In this document: positions 36,421 to 43,551 of the stretch, piece after piece
Position numbering within the stretch: position 1 is the stretch's first letter
Layout of the letters: every line of letters begins with the position of its first letter
NCBI RefSeq assembly: GCF_015223355.1
Contig: NZ_JADFFK010000028.1
Span: forward strand, 1-64,000
Source: Salipiger mangrovisoli
Lineage (GTDB): Bacteria > Pseudomonadota > Alphaproteobacteria > Rhodobacterales > Rhodobacteraceae
Reading direction: 5' to 3'
DNA length: 64,000 nt
Made by a program: the position numbers and the translations under genes
Notes under the pieces: generated by a model
What the model saw: the letters and a program-made list of their open reading frames with translations, nothing else
Told to the model about the DNA's origin: nothing
Database searches by the model: none

Positions 36421-37809
36421 TCATTCGGCCGCCCTCAGGGCCTGTTCGTCGCGCCGCCAGCTGCCCAGCAGCAGCTGCTTCAGAGCCGCGTAGGTGGCGT
36501 CGAAGGTCTCGCGGCCGCGGGCGTAGGTCTCGCGGTTGAAGTCGCGGTAATCGGCCTCGTAGATGCCGCGCACCTGCTCGCCGGCCTGGCCGATGAGCGC
36601 GGTGAAATCCTGCCGGTGCGGCGAGAGCACCGGGCCGAGATAGGCCTGCATCAGCGCCGCCAGCTCGGCCTGCTGGGTGCCGTCGTAGCGGGTGATCACC
36701 GCGCGCACCGCGTCCCATTGGAAGTTCAGCCCGTCGCGCCCCAGCGCCCGCGCCGCCATGTTCTCGGCCTCCTCGATCGAGGAGAAGGTCGAATGCAGCA
36801 TGTCGAAGAAGCGGCCGGTGGAGTCGAACTCGAGGAAGGACGCGCCGAGCGGCACCAGCAGGATGTCGGCGGCGGCGAGCCCGTTGATCGTCAGGTAGCC
36901 GAGGGCAGGGGGGGTATCGAGGAAGATCACGTCGTACTGGTCGAGCAGACCGTCCTCCTCGAGGCTCTCGGTCAGCGCGTCCCAGAGCTTCCAGCCGCGC
37001 GCCTGCATGCGCCAGACCGGGATCTGGAACTCGGCCCAGTAGAGGTTGAGCTGCGCGCCGATGAGGTCGATGTTCGGCCAATGGGTCTTCTGCACGAGAT
37101 CCGGCGCGCGCACCTCGAGCGCCTCGGTCAGCGTCTCGTCGAGCGGCACCGGCGCCTCGCCGCGGTCGAGCCGGCGCTGGTTCTCGCTGCGCAGGTGGCG
37201 GCCGTAGTGGCGCGCCAGCAGCGGGAAGACCGTCTGCCATTCGTCCTCGACCTTGCCGCCGAAGATCGAGGTCATCGAGCCCTGGCTGTCGAGGTCGATG
37301 ACCAGCACCCTGTAGCCGTCGAGCGCCGCCGACATCGCCAGATGCGCGCAGGTCGAGGTCTTGCCGACGCCGCCCTTGAAGTTCGCCACTGCGACCATCT
37401 TGGCGGGCAGACCCTCGGGGCGCCAGGGCAGGTAGTTCTTGGTCTTCGAGCCGCCGGCGGCGAAATGCGCGCGCAGCCGCAGCACCTCCTCGAAGGTGAA
37501 CCACTTGGCGCCGCCCTCGGTCTCCGAGCGGCCCTGCGGCAGCTCGGGGTTCTGCTTCAGCACCCGGCGGAAATGGCCCATGGCGACGGGGATGAGATAG
37601 CGGGTGATCTCCCAGGTCGAGAACAGTCGCAGGCTGCGCCCGCCGTGCTCCTCCAGCCCGCGCCCGGCGAGGTCGTTGCGCCCGGCGGCGCAGGCCTGCG
37701 AGATGGCGGCAAAGCCGGCGGTCTCGAAAGGCTGTCCGAGGCTGGTCAGCGCGGCGTCGGGATCGATGTTGAAATAGGGGGGGAGCTCGGTCTTGCTCTC
37801 GGGCTTCAT
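36421..37809 (-). CDS. parA: plasmid partition ATPase ParA
   Basis: ATG at 37809 (MKPESKTELPPYFN) gives 462 residues; the frame continues upstream but through the ori-like region. An N-terminal regulatory domain with a MerR-like helix-turn-helix (about residues 60-115: TWEITRYLIPVAMGHFRRVL, WFTFEEVLRLRAHF) precedes the deviant Walker A FKGGVGKTSTCAHLA at 144-158. VLVIDLDSQGSMTSIFG and VIFLDTPPALGYLTINGLAA supply the A' and B motifs. This long form of ParA usually autoregulates its own operon. It is divergent from repA. Confidence 0.94.
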   Translation of the reverse strand: MKPESKTELPPYFNIDPDAALTSLGQPFETAGFAAISQACAAGRNDLAGRGLEEHGGRSLRLFSTWEITRYLIPVAMGHFRRVLKQNPELPQGRSETEGGAKWFTFEEVLRLRAHFAAGGSKTKNYLPWRPEGLPAKMVAVANFKGGVGKTSTCAHLAMSAALDGYRVLVIDLDSQGSMTSIFGGKVEDEWQTVFPLLARHYGRHLRSENQRRLDRGEAPVPLDETLTEALEVRAPDLVQKTHWPNIDLIGAQLNLYWAEFQIPVWRMQARGWKLWDALTESLEEDGLLDQYDVIFLDTPPALGYLTINGLAAADILLVPLGASFLEFDSTGRFFDMLHSTFSSIEEAENMAARALGRDGLNFQWDAVRAVITRYDGTQQAELAALMQAYLGPVLSPHRQDFTALIGQAGEQVRGIYEADYRDFNRETYARGRETFDATYAALKQLLLGSWRRDEQALRAAE

Positions 37810-37827
37810 GTCCCTGCTCTGCCTTAT

Positions 37828-37869
37828 ATGTGTGGCGTTTTCGGCATGATACTCACAAACGCGGCACAT
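37828..37869. promoter_or_regulatory. possible parA operator (inverted repeat)
   Basis: ATGTGTGGCGTTT (37828-37840) and AAACGCGGCACAT (37857-37869) pair at 11 of 13 positions. The repeat lies 19-60 bases upstream of the parA start, where an autoregulatory ParA or ParB operator would be expected. Confidence 0.4.
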
Positions 37870-38061
37870 GAAAGCAAAAGCTGCACACGATCCGGATTTC
37901 TTTGCAGATTCGCGGGGTTGCGGCGGGGCTTCCGGGGCGACATCCGGCAGCTTCTTGCCCAGCCTGTTGTTATTTTCTGTTAGTTTATTTGTTACGGGTC
38001 TGGAAGCATCAAGATAATCGACTGATGCAAAAGGATAAATCCTGACGACCTGCGACAGGGG

Positions 38062-38121
38062 CGATTCCGATACCACGTTTGCCCGACTCTGAACCCCCGG
38101 CGCGGCGACTCCGATCCCCCG
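38062..38121 (+). repeat. three iteron-like repeats at 22-bp intervals
   Basis: CGATTCCGATACCACG (38062), CGACTCTGAACCCCCG (38084) and CGACTCCGATCCCCCG (38106) begin exactly 22 bases apart, two helical turns. They lie 116-175 bases upstream of the repA start and are candidate RepA-binding iterons. Confidence 0.6.
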
Positions 38122-38236
38122 AACTCGGACTGGACGGGGGCGGTGGTTGAATCTAGGGTCGGTGTCACTGAAACCCCGATAGCGGGCGGGCGCAGATCCG
38201 CTGGAAAATCCGGGGACAGGGCAGGGGCAGGCAGGC

Positions 38237-39253
38237 ATGAGCGCAGCGACAGACATTCCGGGCCAGGGCAGTCCGGACCCGGTGACCGGCGCGGCGGATT
38301 TCTTCGTCTGCGACATCTTCGATCCGGCGCCGAAGGACGACCTCGGCTCGATGGAGCACCCGATCTTCTCGCTCTCGACGCGGCCCGACCGGCGGGTGCT
38401 GAGCTACGCGCACAATGGCGCGACGATCGAGGTGACCCCCTCGGTCAAGGGCCGGGCGACGATCCACGACAAGGACATCCTGATCTATTGCGTCAGCCAG
38501 CTGATGGCCGGGCTCAACGCCGGGCGCGAGGTCTCGCGCAGCTTGCAGCTGACCGCGCATGACCTGCTGGTGGCCACCAACCGCGACACCTCGGGCGATG
38601 CCTATGTGCGGCTCAAGGAGGCCTTCGAGCGGCTCGCCGGCACGCGCATCACCACCAACCTCGAGACCGGCGGGCTGGAGACCACCCGCGGCTTCGGGCT
38701 GATCGAGAGCTGGGAGATCGTGCGCCGCGCCCGCGGCGGGCGGATGATCTCGGTGACGGTGACGCTGTCGGACTGGCTCTACCGCGCGGTGCTGGCCAAA
38801 TCCGTGCTGACCCTCAGCCGCGACTACTTCCGCCTGCGCAAGCCGCTCGAGCGGCGTCTCTACGAGCTGGCGAGGAAGCATTGCGGGCGGCAGGCGAGCT
38901 GGCAGGTCTCGGTCGCCATCCTGCACAAGAAGTCGGGCTCGACCGCGCCGGTGCGGGTGTTCCGCGCGGCGCTGCGCAAGATGATCGCCGAGGCCAACCT
39001 GCCCGATTACGTGCTGCGCGAGGCGCCGGGCGACATGATCGTCATCGAGCGGATGCGCCCGGCGCGCGCCGCCGGCAGCGGCCCGCAGCTTTCGGAAGAG
39101 GCGCTCGACGCCGCCCGCGCGCTGCGCCCCGGCGAGGACGTGCATGCGCTGGCCGCGCGCTGGCGCAGCTGGTGGGACGACACCGGCCGGCCGCGGCTCG
39201 GCCGCGCCGACGCCGCCTTCCTCGGCTGGGTCAAGGCGCAGGGCAGGGAGTGA
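38237..39253 (+). CDS. repA: RPA-family plasmid replication initiator RepA
   Basis: 338 residues. Matches the Replication initiator protein A family typical of Rhodobacterales RepA-type plasmids: FFVCDIFDPAPKDDLGSMEH, RVLSYAHNGATIEVTPSVKG, DILIYCVSQLM, GGLETTRGFGLIESWEIV and RDYFRLRKPLERRLYELARK. The central part probably forms winged-helix domains that bind the iterons upstream of the gene. Length is normal. It is divergent from parA-parB, the usual arrangement for this replicon type. This gene is the main evidence that the window is extrachromosomal. Confidence 0.93.
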   Translation: MSAATDIPGQGSPDPVTGAADFFVCDIFDPAPKDDLGSMEHPIFSLSTRPDRRVLSYAHNGATIEVTPSVKGRATIHDKDILIYCVSQLMAGLNAGREVSRSLQLTAHDLLVATNRDTSGDAYVRLKEAFERLAGTRITTNLETGGLETTRGFGLIESWEIVRRARGGRMISVTVTLSDWLYRAVLAKSVLTLSRDYFRLRKPLERRLYELARKHCGRQASWQVSVAILHKKSGSTAPVRVFRAALRKMIAEANLPDYVLREAPGDMIVIERMRPARAAGSGPQLSEEALDAARALRPGEDVHALAARWRSWWDDTGRPRLGRADAAFLGWVKAQGRE

Positions 39254-39267
39254 CGAGCGTGGGCCGG

Positions 39268-40095
39268 ATGGGCAGATTTGTTTCGCTGCGAAACAGGGCG
39301 TGGCGGCTGATCGGCCGCGGCGGATCGCTGGCGCCGGCGGCTCCGGTGCCGGTGATCGACGAGCGCGTCGTGCTGTTCCATTTCCCAAAGACCGGGGGCA
39401 CCTCGCTGCATCGTTTCCTGCTCCCGCAGTTCCGCCCCGAGGCGGTCTGCCCCGAGCGGCTGCGCAATATCGACAGGTTCGGCCCGGAAGAGCTGGCGGC
39501 CTTCCGCTATGTCTCGGCGCATATGGATTACCAGCGGCTCCAGCTCATCCCCGCGCCGCGCTACACGATCACCGTGCTGCGCGAGCCCAAGGCGCGGGTG
39601 CTGTCGCTCTACTACTTCTGGCGGGCGCATGCCTGGCGGGTGGTCGAGGCACGCAATCTGAAAGGGCCGCGGCTGGCCAAGGAGAAGGGGCTGCTGGAGT
39701 TCCTGCGCCACCGCACCGAGGGCATCCCCTCCGACATCGACAACTATTACGCCCGCAGCCTGATCGGCCGGCATTGGGTCGGCCCGCGCGGCGAGATGGC
39801 GCTGCCGGACGAGGAGGCGCTGCCGCTGGCGCTGGAGCGGCTCGCGGAGTTCGACACGATCGGCTTCACCGAGGACATGCCGGGGCTGTTCTCCGAGGTC
39901 ACCGCGCGGCTCGGCATCGCGATGCCGCAGCCGCTGCCCTGGGCGCTCTCGGCGCGGGACCGGGCCAGCCACCCGGATATGGAAGAGGTCGTGCCCGAGG
40001 AGATCACCCCAGAGATCGACGCCGAGCTCGAGCGGCTGACCCGGCTCGACCGGGTGATCTACGAAGAGGCCAGGCGGCGGTTCGGGCGGGGCTAG
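39268..40095 (+). CDS. sulfotransferase family protein
   Basis: 275 residues from ATG at 39268; a GTG at 39259 with GGGAG eight bases upstream would add three residues. VVLFHFPKTGGTSLHRFLLP is a classic sulfotransferase P-loop for PAPS. ITVLREPKARVLSLYYFWRA supplies the second, 3'-phosphate motif (Arg, Ser). Both appear intact, as in glycan sulfotransferases of the Sulfotransfer_1/2 type. It begins 14 bases after repA. A parS-like palindrome lies inside codons 4-9 (VSLRN), so the coding start and a partition site share sequence. Its substrate is unknown. Confidence 0.82.
   Translation: MGRFVSLRNRAWRLIGRGGSLAPAAPVPVIDERVVLFHFPKTGGTSLHRFLLPQFRPEAVCPERLRNIDRFGPEELAAFRYVSAHMDYQRLQLIPAPRYTITVLREPKARVLSLYYFWRAHAWRVVEARNLKGPRLAKEKGLLEFLRHRTEGIPSDIDNYYARSLIGRHWVGPRGEMALPDEEALPLALERLAEFDTIGFTEDMPGLFSEVTARLGIAMPQPLPWALSARDRASHPDMEEVVPEEITPEIDAELERLTRLDRVIYEEARRRFGRG
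39279..39295. other. parS-like palindrome, copy 3 (inside a coding region)
   Basis: TGTTTCGCTGCGAAACA, identical to copy 2, lies 26 bases after the repA stop and within the first codons of the sulfotransferase gene. Confidence 0.75.
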
Positions 40096-40110
40096 CCTAG
40101 GCCGGGCATG

Positions 40111-40142
40111 AAAAAGGGACCGCGGCGGGGCCGCGATCCCTT
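40111..40142 (-). terminator. strong hairpin between convergent genes
   Basis: AAGGGACCGCGGC (40114-40126) pairs with GCCGCGATCCCTT (40130-40142) with one mismatch and a 3-base loop. On the minus strand it is followed by TTTTT, so it probably ends the CHRD/RTX gene and may also serve the convergent sulfotransferase gene. Confidence 0.8.
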
Positions 40143-40176
40143 GGAGGGTGGCGCGGGCCGGAGGGCCCGCTCTGCC

Positions 40177-42135
40177 TCAGACCAGCACCATGCCTGCGTT
40201 CAGATCGGCCATCGCCGTGTCGTGCAGCGTAACCGTGACATCCTGGTCGATGAACACCAGGTCGTCGCCGACCTCGGTCATCTGGTCCATGGCCGCGCCC
40301 GCGCTGCCGTAGCCGAAGGCGCTGAAGTCGAGCATGTCCCAACTCTCGAGATCGGTCACATCATGGCTGCTGCCCGCCTCGGCGGCAAAGACGAAGCGGT
40401 CCGAGAGCAGCCCGCCCGAGAGCGTGTTCGCCCCGCCATCGCCCATCAGCACGTCGTCGGTGCCCTGCTCCATCACCCAGTCGGTGATGTCATCGGCCAT
40501 CGACTTGCGGAACTCGGGGCTTTCGGAGAAGCCGAGCAGCACCTCGGCCCGGCTCATGCCGCCGTCGAGACGGGCGGTCCAATTGGCCAGCCCCCGGGCG
40601 TCGGCGCCGCGGTCGAGCACGTTCATGTAGAGCGCGTCCACATAGGCCTCGTTGCCCAGCCCGCCGTAGTCGCGGGCGAACTCGGCGCTGCCGGTGAAGC
40701 CCGCGGCGACCTGCCCGAGCGTGAGCTCGCCGGTCTCCAGCCGCTCTGTCCAGTTGTAGAAACCGCCGGCGTCGGGCGCGCGGTCGAAGGCGGCCTGGTA
40801 GAGTCGGATGACCTGGCCGCTTTCCGCCTCGGCGCTGCCGCTGGTGGCGAAATCGCCGTAGATCATGTCATCGCCGCCGCCGCCGCCGATATTGTCGGAC
40901 CCCTGGTCGCCGTAGAGCGTGTCATCGCCGCCAGCACCGCGCAGGATGTCATTGCCCATGCCGCCCGAGGCCCAGTCGGACATCATGCCGGTGGAGGCAT
41001 TGACCAGGCCCTGGTCGCCGTCGGCCCAGCTGCCGGTGTGGATCTCGTCGTTGCCCGCGCCGCCGTAGATCGTATCGGCGCCATCGGCCTCGGGGTCGAA
41101 AGTCAGCCCAAGCGCTTCCGAGACGCGGCTGTCATCATCGCCGGTGATGATGTCGTCGCCGGCGCGGCCGTGGATCACGTCATTGCCCGCGCCCCCGGCG
41201 AGGCCGTTGTCGTAGTCCGAGAGCATCAGGCTGCCCGCGGCACCCCCATCGGCGGCATCGGCCTGGTTGTCGTCCTCCTCCGAGGCGTCGACGAGGTCCT
41301 CCCCCGCGCCGCCATGCAGCACGTCGCGGCCCATGCCGCCGGAGACCGTGTCATTGTCGGCGCCGGCGGCGATGCTGTCATTCCCGCCACGGGCGTCGAT
41401 GAAGTCATCGCCGGGGCCGGCGTTGAAACTGTCGTCGCCCTCGGTCAGCGTGCTGCGCACCGAGGCCATGGCGCGCTGCGCGGCGAAGAGGCCCAGGGCC
41501 TCCTCGAGGCTGGCGCTCTCGATGTCGCCGGCGGCGGCGGGCAGGATGCCGGTATAGCCGTTGCTGCCGCCGTCGACCTCGCCGCCGGTGCCTTCGCCGA
41601 TGCCGTCAGGCACCTGCACCCCGTGCAGCACGATCTCGCGCAGGGTCAGCGGCATGAGGTCCTCGGCGGTGTAATCGGTCATCGACACCGGGCTGAAGAA
41701 ATTGTCGTCATCGCCCAGCTCGTAGCTCTGGACGAAGGCCAGCATGCCGGTGCTGTCGGCCATGGGCATGGCACCATCCGCGGCCGAGACCAGCGGCAGC
41801 AGCACGTCGCCGTATTGGCCGAGTCCCTCGAGCACCTCGACCATGCCGTCGGCATCGGCGTCATCGGCGAGCGTGGGGGCGGTCGAGTCGATCGGGTTGC
41901 CCGCGTCGTCGAAAAGCCCGTGGATATGCTGCGCATGGGTCTGCGACGGGGTCATCCCGCTGGCCGCTATGGCCACGTTGAGATAAGCGCTGCCATCCTC
42001 CTCGGTGGTCATCGCAAGGACCGCGGTGGCCTTGACGCCGGAGCTGTTCAGGGCGGTGAAGTCGACGGTCCAGAAGGCATCAGCCTGGGACAGGAAGGTC
42101 TCGAAAGACCGGTAGGAAGACGCAAGGTGGGCCAT
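40177..42135 (-). CDS. secreted CHRD / RTX / DUF4214 protein
   Basis: 652 residues, very acidic, no classical signal peptide. Residues about 20-190 resemble a CHRD domain (SGVKATAVLAMTTEEDG, THAQHIHGLFDDAGNPID). A middle section carries many RTX-type nonapeptides (GGNDSIAAGADNDTVSGG, HGGAGEDLVDA, GGAGNDVIHGRAGDDIITG) for calcium-dependent folding after type I secretion. Two DUF4214 units follow (LYQAAFDRAPDAGGFYNW, NVLDRGADARGLANW). The tail TDLESWDMLDFSAFGYGSAG matches the tails of the two other DUF4214 proteins. Likely part of the extracellular matrix. The role of the CHRD domain in bacteria is not settled. Confidence 0.85.
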   Translation of the reverse strand: MAHLASSYRSFETFLSQADAFWTVDFTALNSSGVKATAVLAMTTEEDGSAYLNVAIAASGMTPSQTHAQHIHGLFDDAGNPIDSTAPTLADDADADGMVEVLEGLGQYGDVLLPLVSAADGAMPMADSTGMLAFVQSYELGDDDNFFSPVSMTDYTAEDLMPLTLREIVLHGVQVPDGIGEGTGGEVDGGSNGYTGILPAAAGDIESASLEEALGLFAAQRAMASVRSTLTEGDDSFNAGPGDDFIDARGGNDSIAAGADNDTVSGGMGRDVLHGGAGEDLVDASEEDDNQADAADGGAAGSLMLSDYDNGLAGGAGNDVIHGRAGDDIITGDDDSRVSEALGLTFDPEADGADTIYGGAGNDEIHTGSWADGDQGLVNASTGMMSDWASGGMGNDILRGAGGDDTLYGDQGSDNIGGGGGDDMIYGDFATSGSAEAESGQVIRLYQAAFDRAPDAGGFYNWTERLETGELTLGQVAAGFTGSAEFARDYGGLGNEAYVDALYMNVLDRGADARGLANWTARLDGGMSRAEVLLGFSESPEFRKSMADDITDWVMEQGTDDVLMGDGGANTLSGGLLSDRFVFAAEAGSSHDVTDLESWDMLDFSAFGYGSAGAAMDQMTEVGDDLVFIDQDVTVTLHDTAMADLNAGMVLV

Positions 42136-42306
42136 TGGTGATCTCCTCTCTCATCAGTGGTCGCACCGGAGGAGACACGGGGTGGCGGTCGGGAAAGTTT
42201 CCCTCAGCCCATGCACAGAGACGTGAACGCGCCGAGAGCAGGGCCCGGCGGGTGAGGAGGGGGAGGCCTTCAGACGAGACACGGGGCGTCGGTGGTCTGA
42301 GCGGAT

Positions 42307-43551
42307 TTACAGCACCAGCCGGCTCGGCCCCGACATGTCGATCCCGGGGAAGACCGCCCCTTCGAGCACGTCGCGGTTCAGCCCGAAGAGACCCTGCATG
42401 ACCGCGGCGGCGTGCAGCCGCACGTCGCTGAGCGGCATGAGATCCCGGCGCTGGTAGAGGTCGGCCTCGGCCAGCCCGGGCCAACGGCCATGCCCCTGGC
42501 CGCCGCGCAGTGCACCGCCGGCGAAGAGCATCGTGCCGGCGGTGCCATGGTCGGTTCCCTCGGTGCCGTTGAGCCGCGCGGTGCGGCCGAACTCGGTCAT
42601 CGCCAGGACCGCGGTCCGCTCCCAGACCGGCCCGAGGTCCGCGCGCAGCGTCAGCAGCACGTCCGAGAGGCGGGTGAGCGCCGGCGCCAGGGTCTGATCC
42701 TGGCGGTTATGGGTGTCCCAGCCGCCTAGCGAGAATGCCGCGACGCGGCTGTCGCCCCGCAGCTTGTCGGCGGCGTAGGCGGCCAGCTGCTGGTGACCGG
42801 CGGACGGCTTGGCGCCCTTCTGCTGCGCCTTCGAGTCCGTCTTGGCCTGCGCCAGGCTGACCGCATCGGCGAGGCTGTCGCGGAACAGCGGATCGTCGTG
42901 CATCACCATCTCCAGCAGGCGCTGCGCCTGCGGGGTGAGATCGAGCGCCGCGTCGGGCGACCAGTGCATCACGTGGGCGGGCCCGCGGGTCAGCAGCATC
43001 TCGGGCACGCCGACGGTATAGGCGGTTTCGCCCTCGAGTCCCGGGACCTGCTGCAGCATGCGGTTGAGCCAGCCGTCGCGAAATCTGGGCAGCATCTCGG
43101 CGGTGCCGGCCTCGAGCATGTCCTGCCCGTCGAAATGGCTGCGCTTGTCGCGGTAGGGGGTCGAGACGGCCTGCACGAAGCCGAGCTCGCCCGAGCGCCA
43201 GAGCGGCAGCAGCGGGGTCATCGCCGGGTGCAGGGCGAAGAAACCGTCGAGATCATGGGCGCCCTCGGGGCTGCCCGGGCGCAGCGCCTCCATGCCGGGG
43301 CGCAGCGCGGCGAAGGCGGGGTCTCCCCAGGGCTGCAGCACGCCGAGCCCGTCCATGCCACCGCGCAGGATGATCACCACCAGCCGCGCGTCCCAGGGTG
43401 CCGAGGCGAAGGTCACCGTCGAGAGCAGCGGGCTCGCCGCCGCCGAGCAGCCGAGCGCCAGGCCGCGCCCCAGGAAGGCGCGCCGGTTCAGTCCCCCGGC
43501 GCTCATGCGCCCGTCTTTCTGCCATTTCGGGTCATCCGGTCCATGGCGCAT
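42307..43551 (-). CDS. DUF1501 family protein with Tat-type signal
   Basis: ATG at 43551 overlaps the upstream stop (TGATG) and has AAAGG five bases before it. A later ATG at 43506 would begin directly at the signal. The product of about 414 residues has the twin-arginine motif NRRAFLGRGLALGCSAAASP, so export to the periplasm in folded form is likely. The mature part has the sulfatase/phosphatase-like fold blocks of DUF1501: VVIILRGGMDGLGVLQP, SHFDGQDMLE, FSLGGWDTHNRQD, VLAMTEFGRTARLNGTEGTDHG. The biochemical role of the family is unknown. Coupled with DUF1800, as is common in many bacteria. Confidence 0.87.
   Translation of the reverse strand: MRHGPDDPKWQKDGRMSAGGLNRRAFLGRGLALGCSAAASPLLSTVTFASAPWDARLVVIILRGGMDGLGVLQPWGDPAFAALRPGMEALRPGSPEGAHDLDGFFALHPAMTPLLPLWRSGELGFVQAVSTPYRDKRSHFDGQDMLEAGTAEMLPRFRDGWLNRMLQQVPGLEGETAYTVGVPEMLLTRGPAHVMHWSPDAALDLTPQAQRLLEMVMHDDPLFRDSLADAVSLAQAKTDSKAQQKGAKPSAGHQQLAAYAADKLRGDSRVAAFSLGGWDTHNRQDQTLAPALTRLSDVLLTLRADLGPVWERTAVLAMTEFGRTARLNGTEGTDHGTAGTMLFAGGALRGGQGHGRWPGLAEADLYQRRDLMPLSDVRLHAAAVMQGLFGLNRDVLEGAVFPGIDMSGPSRLVL

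Larger units (their letters stand above)
37810..38236. other. probable replication origin and par/rep control region
   Basis: 427 bases between the divergent parA and repA starts. It contains an imperfect inverted repeat at 37828-37869, an AT-rich tract at about 37957-38000 (TTGTTATTTTCTGTTAGTTT), and three iteron-like repeats at 38062, 38084 and 38106. The combination of an AT-rich unwinding-type tract, iterons and an initiator gene next door is what an RPA-type origin would look like. Function is inferred. Confidence 0.6.

Noticed and set aside
35422-37983. An 853-codon plus-strand frame over parB and parA.
   Set aside because: It is the mirror of two well-supported partition genes in high-GC DNA and carries no recognisable domain.
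40108-42141. A 677-codon plus-strand frame over the CHRD/RTX gene.
   Set aside because: Antisense shadow of an Asp/Gly-rich RTX protein, with typical Val/Ala/Gly/His composition and no family features.
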